Notes under the pieces: generated by a model
The model's database searches: none
What the model saw: the letters and a program-made list of their open reading frames with translations, nothing else
Told to the model about the DNA's origin: nothing
Translations under genes and position numbers: made by a program
From: JAFGSG01 sp964626055
GTDB lineage: Bacteria; Spirochaetota; UBA4802; JAFGDQ01
NCBI GenBank assembly: GCA_964626055.1
Contig: CAZVDF010000002.1
Location: 62,001 to 126,000, forward strand
DNA: 64,000 bases
Reading direction: 5' to 3'
Shown: piece by piece, positions 44,897 to 51,895 of the stretch
Numbering within the stretch: the stretch's first letter is position 1
Layout: each line of letters begins with the position of its first letter

Positions 44897-45736
44897 ATGA
44901 GAGAAATATCCGTCAATATCATTACAACTGCGATTCGAGATCTCTGCATGGACGCGAACTATAACCTTGGAGAAGACTTAATTTCGGCCTTTGATCGCGC
45001 GATAGAGCAGGAAGCATCGGCATCCGCAAAAGAAATATTGCTTGAATTGAAAAAAAATGCCGCGATCGCAGGGAAGGAACAGCTCCCGCTCTGCCAGGAC
45101 TGCGGGCTTGCAGTTTTTTTTATCGATCTTGGCCAGGATGTGCATATTACAGGGGGCGATCTGCGGGAAGCTATTAATGAAGGAGTAAGACAGGGTTACA
45201 GGGACGGATATCTGAGGAAATCTGTCTGCGATCCGTTTACGAGGCAAAACACGAAAGATAATACGCCTGCGATTATTCATTTTAACATCGTACCGGGAGA
45301 TAATATCGCCGTCAGGTTTGCCCCCAAGGGAGGCGGGAGCGAAAATATGAGCAGGATTGCAATGCTGACTTCCTCTGAAGGGATCATTGGCGTAAAAAAA
45401 TTCGTTGTTAATACAATAAAAAGCGCCGGCAGCAATCCGTGTCCCCCGACAATCATAGGTATAGGAATCGGAGGTACTTTCGAGCAATCCGCTTTATTGT
45501 CGAAGAAAGCTCTTTTCAGAAAAATAGGGACGCGTAATGAAGATCCTGAACTCGCAAACATAGAGCTGGAGATCCTTAATGAGATCAATAAACTGGGAAT
45601 AGGGCCCATGGGATATGGGGGAACCACAACGGCTCTGGACGTCTTTTTGGAAGTAGAGCCGTGCCATATAGCGAGTTTCCCGGTAGCGGTGAACGTAAAT
45701 TGCCATTCGGCCAGACATAAAGAAATAATTATTTAA
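44897..45736 (+). CDS. Class I fumarate hydratase (or tartrate dehydratase), alpha subunit
   Basis: N-terminal half of the two-subunit, oxygen-sensitive [4Fe-4S] fumarase/tartrate dehydratase. Three cysteines typical of cluster ligation lie in LPLCQDCGLAVFF, SNPCPPTIIGIGIGG and EPCHIASFPVAVNVNCHSARH. Conserved KDNTPAIIHF, FAPKGGGSENMS and GYGGTTTALDV are present, at 279 residues, the normal size. It is followed 15 bases later by the beta subunit. The fumarase reaction is likelier than the tartrate one as a housekeeping role, but the two cannot be separated by eye. No strong ribosome site precedes the ATG. Confidence 0.93.
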   Translation: MREISVNIITTAIRDLCMDANYNLGEDLISAFDRAIEQEASASAKEILLELKKNAAIAGKEQLPLCQDCGLAVFFIDLGQDVHITGGDLREAINEGVRQGYRDGYLRKSVCDPFTRQNTKDNTPAIIHFNIVPGDNIAVRFAPKGGGSENMSRIAMLTSSEGIIGVKKFVVNTIKSAGSNPCPPTIIGIGIGGTFEQSALLSKKALFRKIGTRNEDPELANIELEILNEINKLGIGPMGYGGTTTALDVFLEVEPCHIASFPVAVNVNCHSARHKEIII

Positions 45737-45751
45737 AACGATTCAAATGCA

Positions 45752-46309
45752 ATGACTAAATCCATAAAATTAGAAACGCCCTTATCGGAAAAAAAATTAA
45801 AAATTTTAAAAATCGGAGATAGGGTATTATTGAGCGGTGTAATATATACTGCAAGAGATGTAGCGCATAAAAGAATGCACGAGCTTATTGAGAAAGGGAA
45901 AAACCTGCCCATTGATATTAAAGGTCAGGTTATTTATTATGCAGGCCCGACGCCTCCAAAACCCGGGAAAGCTATAGGATCGGCAGGCCCTACAACCAGC
46001 TATAGGATGGACAGTTTCACGCCTGAACTAATAAAATTCGGGCTCAAAGGAATGATCGGCAAGGGACAGAGATCCGAGCAGGTAATAAAAGCTATCAGGA
46101 AACATAAAGCTGTTTATTTCGGCGCAACTGGAGGAGCCGGGGCATTAATCTCAAAATCGATAAAGAAAGCCGAGATAGTCGCCTATGAAGATCTAGGCGC
46201 GGAAGCTATATATAAGCTGGAAGTTGAAAATTTTCCTTTAGTTGTTATAAATGATATCAGCGGAAAGGATCTATATAAAGAAGGTATTAAAAAATATTCC
46301 ATAGAATAA
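45752..46309 (+). CDS. Class I fumarate hydratase (or tartrate dehydratase), beta subunit
   Basis: C-terminal half of the split class I hydro-lyase, 185 residues, with LKIGDRVLLSGVIYTARDVAHKRM, IYYAGPTPPKPGKAIGSAGPTT, the catalytic GKGQRSEQVI region and AVYFGATGGAGALISKSI. In E. coli FumA the two halves are fused; here they are separate genes, as in many anaerobes and archaea. It must associate with the alpha subunit encoded just upstream. Its stop codon runs straight into the first copy of the dispersed palindromic repeat. Confidence 0.93.
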   Translation: MTKSIKLETPLSEKKLKILKIGDRVLLSGVIYTARDVAHKRMHELIEKGKNLPIDIKGQVIYYAGPTPPKPGKAIGSAGPTTSYRMDSFTPELIKFGLKGMIGKGQRSEQVIKAIRKHKAVYFGATGGAGALISKSIKKAEIVAYEDLGAEAIYKLEVENFPLVVINDISGKDLYKEGIKKYSIE

Positions 46310-46369
46310 TAAAATTCCCCGGGGCAAGCCCCCGGTACTGATGTACCGGCCGCCACCTTCGGTGTCGGC
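46308..46369. repeat. Dispersed palindromic repeat, direct copy A (62 bases)
   Basis: Identical over 62 bases to 46459-46520, 151 bases away. Internal palindromes are TTCCCCGGGG, GGTACTGATGTACC and GCCACCTTCGGTGTCGGC-like arms. Confidence 0.85.
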
Positions 46370-46380
46370 GGGTCATTATG

Positions 46381-46463
46381 TTTCAAGGCGTTATCGATTT
46401 GCTTCGCAAATCGACAGGCTTACATCCTCGACGCAAGCGTCAAGGTATTACGCCTTGAAATAA
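46381..46463. repeat. Two-hairpin palindromic module, copy 1
   Basis: Outer arms TTTCAAGGCGT (46381) and ACGCCTTGAAA (46450) pair; inside lie CGATTTGC-TTC-GCAAATCG and CGACGC-AA-GCGTC. The unit recurs at 48301-48383 with only a few differences, so arms and loops are conserved together. Confidence 0.8.
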
Positions 46464-46520
46464 AATTCCCCGGGGCAAGCCCCCGGTACTGATGTACCGG
46501 CCGCCACCTTCGGTGTCGGC
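46459..46520. repeat. Dispersed palindromic repeat, direct copy B (62 bases)
   Basis: Exact repeat of 46308-46369. It is followed by a different tail (46521-46588) with CGTACGCA / TGCGTACG arms and an AGGCCTCCT loop. Confidence 0.85.
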
Positions 46521-46635
46521 CGTACGCAAACAGGCCTCCTGCCTGCGTACGGCACTAAGACATCCATGGCTGTCGGCGGGTTATTATAAACATTATTAAA
46601 ATACATTTAAGAAAATCTATCCGGAGAATCGCATA

Positions 46636-47163
46636 ATGTTGGAAAAAGGCTTTGTTCAGTTATACACCGGCAACGGCAAGGGGAAAACAACCGCTGCGCT
46701 CGGACTCGCTCTTAGAGCTTCCGGCGCGGGTCTAAAATCGATAATAATACAGTTCATGAAAGGCCAGCATTACTGCGAACTTGATTCTATTTCGAAGCTG
46801 AAAAGTCATATAACAATTGAACAGTACGGGAGCCCCCGATTCTGCCGGTTAAACGACGACAATTTCGAAGAGCACTGTTCCCTGGCAAAAAATGCCATGA
46901 AGCGCGCCCAGGAAGTAATAACGGACAACAAATTCGACCTTATTATTCTTGATGAAATTGTTACCGCTTTATCATTCAAGATAGTCACCCTGGATGAAAT
47001 TATCAGGCTTATTGAACAGAAACCTGCGAATAAGGAACTAATACTTACAGGCAGAGGGGCCCCCCAGCATTTGATCAGCCTGTGCGACCTGGTAACGGAA
47101 ATGACGGAAGTAAAGCATTACTATGCAAACGGCGTACTCGCAAGAGCCGGGATCGAAAAGTAA
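46636..47163 (+). CDS. cobO: Cob(I)yrinic acid a,c-diamide adenosyltransferase
   Basis: CobA/CobO-type enzyme that adds the 5'-deoxyadenosyl ligand to cob(I)alamin or cobinamide. The 175-residue P-loop ATPase shows LYTGNGKGKTTAALGLALRA, FMKGQHYCEL, LIILDEIVTALSF and a terminal LTGRGAPQHLISLCDLVTEM, all typical. It indicates use of adenosylcobalamin, by salvage or synthesis; no other cobalamin gene is in the window. It stands alone after a repeat-rich spacer and is convergent with the IMP cyclohydrolase gene, 6 bases away. Confidence 0.94.
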   Translation: MLEKGFVQLYTGNGKGKTTAALGLALRASGAGLKSIIIQFMKGQHYCELDSISKLKSHITIEQYGSPRFCRLNDDNFEEHCSLAKNAMKRAQEVITDNKFDLIILDEIVTALSFKIVTLDEIIRLIEQKPANKELILTGRGAPQHLISLCDLVTEMTEVKHYYANGVLARAGIEK

Positions 47164-47169
47164 AATAAT

Positions 47170-47769
47170 TTATTTTGGGATATTCTTTTTCAAATATTCG
47201 GCTATCGTCCCGTCATATTCGTGCGTCGTTTCAAATACCTTTGCGGCCAGCCTGAAATTTGTGTTTCTTGATACTTCCCCGTTGTTCTTTTTCATCTCGT
47301 CAATTACGATTTTGTAATCAGCCGGATCAATAATAACCGTCACCGATTCAAAATTTTTTGCAGCAGATCGAAGCATGGTCGGGCCGCCGATATCTATATT
47401 CTCTATTGCTTCCTCTAGAGTGCATCCCTTCCTGGATATAGTCTGTTTAAAAGGATAGAGATTAACAACAACCATATCTATATTTTCGATCCCGTGTTCT
47501 TTCATTACTTTAACGTGCTCCGGATTTGAGCGCACACCCAAAAGCCCGCCGTGAACTTTTGGGTGAAGCGTTTTTACTCTGCCGTCCAGCATTTCTGGAA
47601 ATCCGGTATATTCGGAAATATCCTTTACATCGAGACCTGCTTCCCTGAGCATCCTGGCTGTTCCCCCGGTTGAAAGGAATTCTACCCCGAAAGCGGACAG
47701 TTCTTTCGCGAATTCCGCCACGCCCGACTTATCGGATACGCTGATTATTACTTTTTTTATCTTTGGCAT
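47170..47769 (-). CDS. purH: Stand-alone IMP cyclohydrolase (N-terminal PurH domain only)
   Basis: Final ring closure of purine synthesis, FAICAR to IMP. The 199 residues correspond to the MGS-like N-terminal domain of bifunctional PurH: VIISVSDKSGVAEFAKEL, LSTGGTARMLREAG, EMLDGRVKTLHPKVHGGLL, VVVNLYPF, ENIDIGGPTMLRSAAKN and the end YDGTIAEYL. The AICAR formyltransferase domain (about 300 residues) is missing, and the sequence downstream is the convergent cobO gene, so this is not an edge artefact. AGGG lies 7 bases before ATG. A separate AICAR transformylase must exist elsewhere. It may be co-transcribed with the PH-domain gene upstream. Confidence 0.92.
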   Translation of the reverse strand: MPKIKKVIISVSDKSGVAEFAKELSAFGVEFLSTGGTARMLREAGLDVKDISEYTGFPEMLDGRVKTLHPKVHGGLLGVRSNPEHVKVMKEHGIENIDMVVVNLYPFKQTISRKGCTLEEAIENIDIGGPTMLRSAAKNFESVTVIIDPADYKIVIDEMKKNNGEVSRNTNFRLAAKVFETTHEYDGTIAEYLKKNIPK

Positions 47770-47787
47770 ACTTTATCCCTCTCTCAT

Positions 47788-48270
47788 TCACTTGTTTTTT
47801 TTGCCTGCGATTTTATTTTCTTTGTTTTGTATAGCCGATGCTTTTATATGCACCTGCCGCACCAATTCTGACGGTGAACCGATAAACCGGAAAGCTTTTT
47901 TTTTCTTATTTTTCAGTACAAAAATAATTTTTCCAAAATTGAGAACCGCGCCAAGTGAAGGCTGATAGAAATCAAAATGAGTAATGTCGTTAAGCTGAAT
48001 ATCGAGTTTTTTCCTTATAGGAAAGCCAACATTAATTAATAATCTGTCATTTTTCAGCACTATCTCTGATATACGAAGATTTATATAAGATATTATTCCC
48101 CATATAACGCCAAAAGCAATAAGGACTATAGCCTCCTGTCTCTTTGAACCTAACAAAAGCGATCCAAAAAAGAGAACTACCATAGGGCCAAGAAGTATTC
48201 CCCAGTGAAGTCCGGCTCTATAAATTATCCGCTCTTTATCGGTTTTAAGTTTATCACTGCCAGGTCTCAT
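47788..48270 (-). CDS. PH-domain (YdbS/YdbT-like) membrane protein
   Basis: A 160-residue protein with two N-terminal membrane helices (about 22-45 and 47-65: GILLGPMVVLFFGSLLLG, AIVLIAFGVIWGIISYI) followed by a bacterial PH-like domain (LRISEIVLKNDRLLINVGF, KKLDIQLNDITHFDFYQ, GKIIFVLKNKKKKAFRFIG) and a basic tail. The family is common and of unclear function. AGGA stands 7 bases before the ATG. It lies 18 bases upstream of the IMP cyclohydrolase gene, suggesting an operon by position rather than by function. Confidence 0.75.
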   Translation of the reverse strand: MRPGSDKLKTDKERIIYRAGLHWGILLGPMVVLFFGSLLLGSKRQEAIVLIAFGVIWGIISYINLRISEIVLKNDRLLINVGFPIRKKLDIQLNDITHFDFYQPSLGAVLNFGKIIFVLKNKKKKAFRFIGSPSELVRQVHIKASAIQNKENKIAGKKNK

Positions 48271-48300
48271 ACTTAATTCCTATTATTATCATTATTTTAT

Positions 48301-48383
48301 TTCAAGGCGTTATCGATTTGCTCCGCAAATCGATAGGCTTACATCCTCGACGCAAGCGTCGAGGTATTACGTCTTGAAATAAA
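48301..48383. repeat. Two-hairpin palindromic module, copy 2
   Basis: Nearly identical to 46381-46463. Differences (for example TTC to TCC in the first loop, GTCAAG to GTCGAG) mostly keep or restore pairing. It directly precedes the TRAP operon terminator. Confidence 0.8.
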
Positions 48384-48417
48384 AAGCCTGTCAATTACGA
48401 TCTTGACAGGCTTTTTT
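48382..48417. terminator. Terminator of the TRAP operon
   Basis: AAAAGCCTGTCAA and TTGACAGGCTTTT form a perfect 13-bp stem with runs of A on the left and T on the right, so it works in both directions. It is about 55 bases after the dctM stop. Confidence 0.85.
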
Positions 48418-48470
48418 CCCAATCGAAATATGTTTATTTTATATCAATCTTCAATCTCTGTTCTATAAAT

Positions 48471-49775
48471 CTATCCCATCATTACTTTCGGAAGCCACAG
48501 CGCTAATTGAGGGAATGCAAAAAGCAGTATTAATGCTACAACAAGCGCTATCAAAAATGGGAGAACTCCTTTATAAATAGTGCCGAACGGGATTTTCGTC
48601 ATATTTGCCAGTATAAATACATAAATTGCCATAGGAGGGATAAGCCCGCCTATCATAATTGTAACGCATATAATGATGGCAAAGAATATAGGATCATAAC
48701 CGAGCGCTACGGCTGTCGGGAAAAATATTGGAGTGGCAAGTATCATAAACGCCAGGTCGTCCATAATTGAGCCGCCTATCAGGTATATGACTATTATAGC
48801 TATCATGACCACAAAACCCGGTACGTGCAGGGTGGAAACCCAGCTCGCAGCCATTTGCGGGATTTCAGTAATCGCAAGGAAATGACCGAAAATTGAAGAT
48901 CCGGCTATAAGCATGAGGGTCATAATCGATATCCTTAATGATTCATCGAAGGATTTAACCATCATTTTGAAATTAACTTCTCGTTGAATTAAAGCCAGCA
49001 GGAATATAGCTACCGTGCCTATTGTACCGGCTTCAGTTGGGCTGAAAAAGCCGACGATCATTCCGCCTATAACGACGCTGAAAATCACGAAAACTACTAA
49101 AAAATTGGGAAGAGATAATAATTTCTCTTTCCATGTCGCCTTGATTTCCGATTTAGGCGCCATTTCAGGCTTAATCTTTACCCACGACCAGATTACAGCC
49201 ATAAAAAGCAAAGTGATTACAATTGAAGGGAGAATACCTGCAAGGAAAAGCCTTCCTATAGATTGCTCCACAATAAGACCGTATATGATAAGCACGTTGC
49301 TGGGAGGCAAGATCATGCCAAGCGTGCTGACGGAAGCCACAGTACCGGTTGATAATTCTTTTTTATAGCCGTAGCGATCCATTTCCGGGATTGCGAGACT
49401 CGTGAAGGTGCCGATAGTAGCCAGAGAAGACCCGCACATGGATTTAAATATCGCCGCTCCTACGGTTGTCGTCATTGCAAGTCCGCCCGGTATTCGTCCG
49501 GCCCATTTATGCGCGGCATAATAAAGTCTTTTTGCAATGTTCGCGTTCGACGCGATCTGTCCCATAAGTATAAACAAAGGAATTACCGTATAAGAGTAAA
49601 CCGTAAAGGTATCCCAGAAATCCTTTAATAAAAGATTTGAAGCTGCTGAAAATGTCATTAGAAACGTAAAGCCTAAAAAACCTACCAGTGCCATGCAATA
49701 GGCCATTTCCAGACCGGTCAAAAATAAAGCCAGCATTAAAATTATAGCGTATACGCCAACTGCTACATCACTCAT
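48471..49775 (-). CDS. dctM: TRAP transporter, large permease subunit
   Basis: Twelve-helix permease (434 residues) of a tripartite ATP-independent periplasmic transporter, which takes up carboxylates with Na+. Typical motifs are FILMGQIASNANIAKRLYYAA, FKSMCGSSLATIGTFTSLAIPEM, TGTVASVSTLGMILPPSNVLI, GFFSPTEAGTIGTVAIF and the C-terminal GGLIPPMAIYVFILA. Its start overlaps the dctQ stop by 8 bases, so the subunits are made together. GGAGG lies inside the end of dctQ ahead of the ATG. The operon is dctP-dctQ-dctM. Confidence 0.96.
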   Translation of the reverse strand: MSDVAVGVYAIILMLALFLTGLEMAYCMALVGFLGFTFLMTFSAASNLLLKDFWDTFTVYSYTVIPLFILMGQIASNANIAKRLYYAAHKWAGRIPGGLAMTTTVGAAIFKSMCGSSLATIGTFTSLAIPEMDRYGYKKELSTGTVASVSTLGMILPPSNVLIIYGLIVEQSIGRLFLAGILPSIVITLLFMAVIWSWVKIKPEMAPKSEIKATWKEKLLSLPNFLVVFVIFSVVIGGMIVGFFSPTEAGTIGTVAIFLLALIQREVNFKMMVKSFDESLRISIMTLMLIAGSSIFGHFLAITEIPQMAASWVSTLHVPGFVVMIAIIVIYLIGGSIMDDLAFMILATPIFFPTAVALGYDPIFFAIIICVTIMIGGLIPPMAIYVFILANMTKIPFGTIYKGVLPFLIALVVALILLFAFPQLALWLPKVMMG

Positions 49776-50253
49776 TGTTCCCTCCTTTCACCGTCTGAAC
49801 TAAATCACAGAAAATTGTCAAACCCTGAAATAGAAAAGCCAACGCAATCAGATACGCAAAGGGATAATAAGGTATTCTGAAATATGCGGTGGCTTCACCT
49901 GTACCTTTTACGTCTATTCCATAAATAATAGCTTGATATGCAATATAGAGGAACAGGAGTACTCCTAATATTCTGGTAACGATATTTAAAATTCTTTTAT
50001 TTTGAGAATTTATTTTCTCGACAATAAGGTCTACAAATATCTGTGCTTTATTCCATGTCGCATAAGGGACTGAAAAACTGAATACAATACAACCGCCATA
50101 CTGCATTATTTCCAGGGACCCGGTGATTGGACTGCCAAGATTCCTTAAAATAACATCACAGAGCGTTAAAACAACCATACAGCATAATACAATACCTGCG
50201 ATGATGTATAAAACCCTGTCAACATTTATAATACCTGCTATAAAACGCTTCAT
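49768..50253 (-). CDS. dctQ: TRAP transporter, small permease subunit
   Basis: Four-helix membrane subunit of 161 residues that joins DctM and supports binding of the solute receptor. Helix 1 is LYIIAGIVLCCMVVLTLCDV, and the family features GSPITGSLEIMQYGGCIVFSFSVPYATW and FAYLIALAFLFQGLTIF are present. The start at 50253 has GGAGG 6 bases upstream. It is separated from dctP by 237 bases containing a stem-loop, so the receptor is probably made in excess over the membrane subunits. Confidence 0.93.
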   Translation of the reverse strand: MKRFIAGIINVDRVLYIIAGIVLCCMVVLTLCDVILRNLGSPITGSLEIMQYGGCIVFSFSVPYATWNKAQIFVDLIVEKINSQNKRILNIVTRILGVLLFLYIAYQAIIYGIDVKGTGEATAYFRIPYYPFAYLIALAFLFQGLTIFCDLVQTVKGGNNE

Positions 50254-50441
50254 TGTATACCTCCAAATTAATAAAACTAAAAAATGCCTGTTCTTACCAT
50301 ATTTATATTTCCAACAAATTTTTGACAAGAATTTTTGAAAAACTAAATGTCAACAGGGCTATCACTGTACAGTTTCTTCAGGAATTGTCCAGCGTTCCCG
50401 CGCGTATTTGCTGACAAAAGAATTATTTTATAATAATAAAT

Positions 50442-50467
50442 GAGGGCTGTATTGTCATACAGCCCTC
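50442..50467 (-). promoter_or_regulatory. Stem-loop between dctP and dctQ
   Basis: GAGGGCTGTAT-TGTC-ATACAGCCCTC is a perfect 11-bp stem with a tetraloop, 24 bases after the dctP stop. The tail on the minus strand (ATTTATTATTATAAAATAATT) is not a proper U-run, so partial termination or 3'-end protection of dctP mRNA is likelier than full termination. Confidence 0.65.
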
Positions 50468-50490
50468 AAAATTATAAATAATATTTAAAA

Positions 50491-51522
50491 TTATTTATAA
50501 TTACGATATTTTGCATTTTTTAAAAAATCCTGGCAGAATTTTAGGGCTTGATCACCCGGTAATCCTTTGGCCTTTGTCATTTGGACATATTTATCATATA
50601 TCGGTTTCATTTTTGCGGCAGTCCGTGCTATTTCCTTTTCGGAAACCTTTATGAAAGTAACGCCTTTCTTTTCTGCGAATTTCATTGCACCATTATCCGC
50701 TGTGACCCATCCCTTCCCGATTTTTTCATTATACTCATCGCTGATTTTATCTATCACTTTTTGATCAGCAGGAGACAATGAATTCCATTTATCTTTGTTC
50801 AATACTACATACATCGATGTACCATATGACATACCGTAGTCTTGAATAACAGTTTTTACAACTTCGCCGATTTTAAAAGCCGCCAGTGCTTCAATCGGGA
50901 AAAGTGTTCCATCCACTAACCCTCTTGAGAGTCCGTCATATGTTTCGGTAACAGGCATTGTAACCGGAGATGCATCAAGAGCTTTAACTACATCCACATT
51001 CTCTGCATTGGCTTTTATTCTAAGGCCTTTAACATCTGCTAATGATTTAACCGGATTTTTTGTCATAAAGAAGCCCGGTGCAGCTGCATGGAGGAGCAGA
51101 ACTTTAACATCATCAAATTCTTTCGGTTTAAATTTTTTATAATATGCATTTGCACATTTAGTTGACTGATAACCGTTTCTGAATCCCAGAGGCTGTTGCA
51201 GCACTTCGGAGAGAGGAAGTCTTCCCGGAGAATATGCCAATAAGCTTGTTCCAATGTCAACTACGCCTTTTACAGTGTTATCATATACCTGCATTGGCGG
51301 TGATAGCGTATTGCTCGGGAATACTGTTACGCTTACTCTTCCAGCGGTTGCTTTCGCAAAGTCTTTTCCCATCTCGTCAAGCAGTTTCGTACACCAATGC
51401 TGCGGCGGCCACATGACAGTAAGTCTTAACTTCATTCCTTCTGCTGCATTTAGAGGAACAACAGTCAGCAGTACAGCTGCTATCATAAATACTAAAGCTG
51501 TAATAGTTACAACTCTTTTCAT
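50491..51522 (-). CDS. dctP: TRAP transporter, solute-binding protein
   Basis: Periplasmic receptor of 343 residues. A signal peptide covers about residues 1-27 (VVTITALVFMIAAVLLTVVPLNAA). The DctP fold follows with WPPQHWCTKLLDEMGKDF, VDIGTSLLAYSPGRLPLSE, the substrate-region KSLADVKGLRIKANAENVD with the conserved Arg that clamps a carboxylate, and MPVTETYDGLSRGLVDGTLF. GGAGG stands 7 bases before the ATG. The ligand is unknown; the nearby acyl-CoA synthetase suggests an organic acid that is then activated with CoA. Confidence 0.94.
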   Translation of the reverse strand: MKRVVTITALVFMIAAVLLTVVPLNAAEGMKLRLTVMWPPQHWCTKLLDEMGKDFAKATAGRVSVTVFPSNTLSPPMQVYDNTVKGVVDIGTSLLAYSPGRLPLSEVLQQPLGFRNGYQSTKCANAYYKKFKPKEFDDVKVLLLHAAAPGFFMTKNPVKSLADVKGLRIKANAENVDVVKALDASPVTMPVTETYDGLSRGLVDGTLFPIEALAAFKIGEVVKTVIQDYGMSYGTSMYVVLNKDKWNSLSPADQKVIDKISDEYNEKIGKGWVTADNGAMKFAEKKGVTFIKVSEKEIARTAAKMKPIYDKYVQMTKAKGLPGDQALKFCQDFLKNAKYRNYK

Positions 51523-51895
51523 AAAAAATCCTCCTTACTTTATTTTTTAAAAACCACCGTTTTATGAGTCAAACGGTTTTTTTTGGTTCCAATTATAAGA
51601 ATAGTGGATTTTAAAATCGATACGGTCAAGCTTTTTATCTGTATGCATAATGTAATATTAGGATAATATTACCCCGCATTTCTGTTTTATAGCTTTATTA
51701 TAGCTATTGACAAACAGTTATAAATATTTTTCTATGATTGATCGGATCAAATTATATTTTGAATATCCTGCCGCTTCTCTCCGCTAATTCCGTATCATTG
51801 CTTGCATAAAGCGGCATTACGTCACGCATATATTGTCTTAATAATTTCCGGTTCGTAAGCGTTTGAGCAAATTTTCGAACGTCCGGATTTATTTC
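51523..51895. other. Intergenic region, dctP promoter and acyl-CoA synthetase end
   Basis: A 373-base gap. Next to dctP is an imperfect ACCGTTT/AAACGGT hairpin (51556-51577) flanked by T and A runs, which could act as a leader attenuator on the minus strand. Upstream lies the promoter at 51686-51713. The remainder to 51895 shows no gene. Confidence 0.5.
51686..51713 (-). promoter_or_regulatory. Promoter of the TRAP operon
   Basis: On the minus strand TTGTCA (plus 51708-51713), a 16-base spacer and TATAAA (plus 51686-51691) form a good sigma-70 promoter. The spacer contains AGCTATAATAAAGCT, an imperfect inverted repeat that could bind a regulator. Confidence 0.5.

Larger units (their letters stand above)
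46310..46635. other. Repeat-filled intergenic region between fumarase and cobO
   Basis: About 280 of 326 bases belong to the palindromic repeat family (copies A and B, the linking two-hairpin module and a GTACGC-armed tail). The last 45 bases carry the cobO ribosome site GGAG, 9 bases before ATG. No gene is visible. Confidence 0.75.

Noticed and set aside
46308..46588. Direct repeats considered as a CRISPR array
   Set aside because: Only two long identical units with a structured, repeat-derived linker, no regular short repeats and spacers and no cas genes.
51549..51590. Terminator-like hairpin upstream of dctP
   Set aside because: The stem is only 7 bp and no gene ends there on either strand, so it is mentioned only as a possible leader hairpin.
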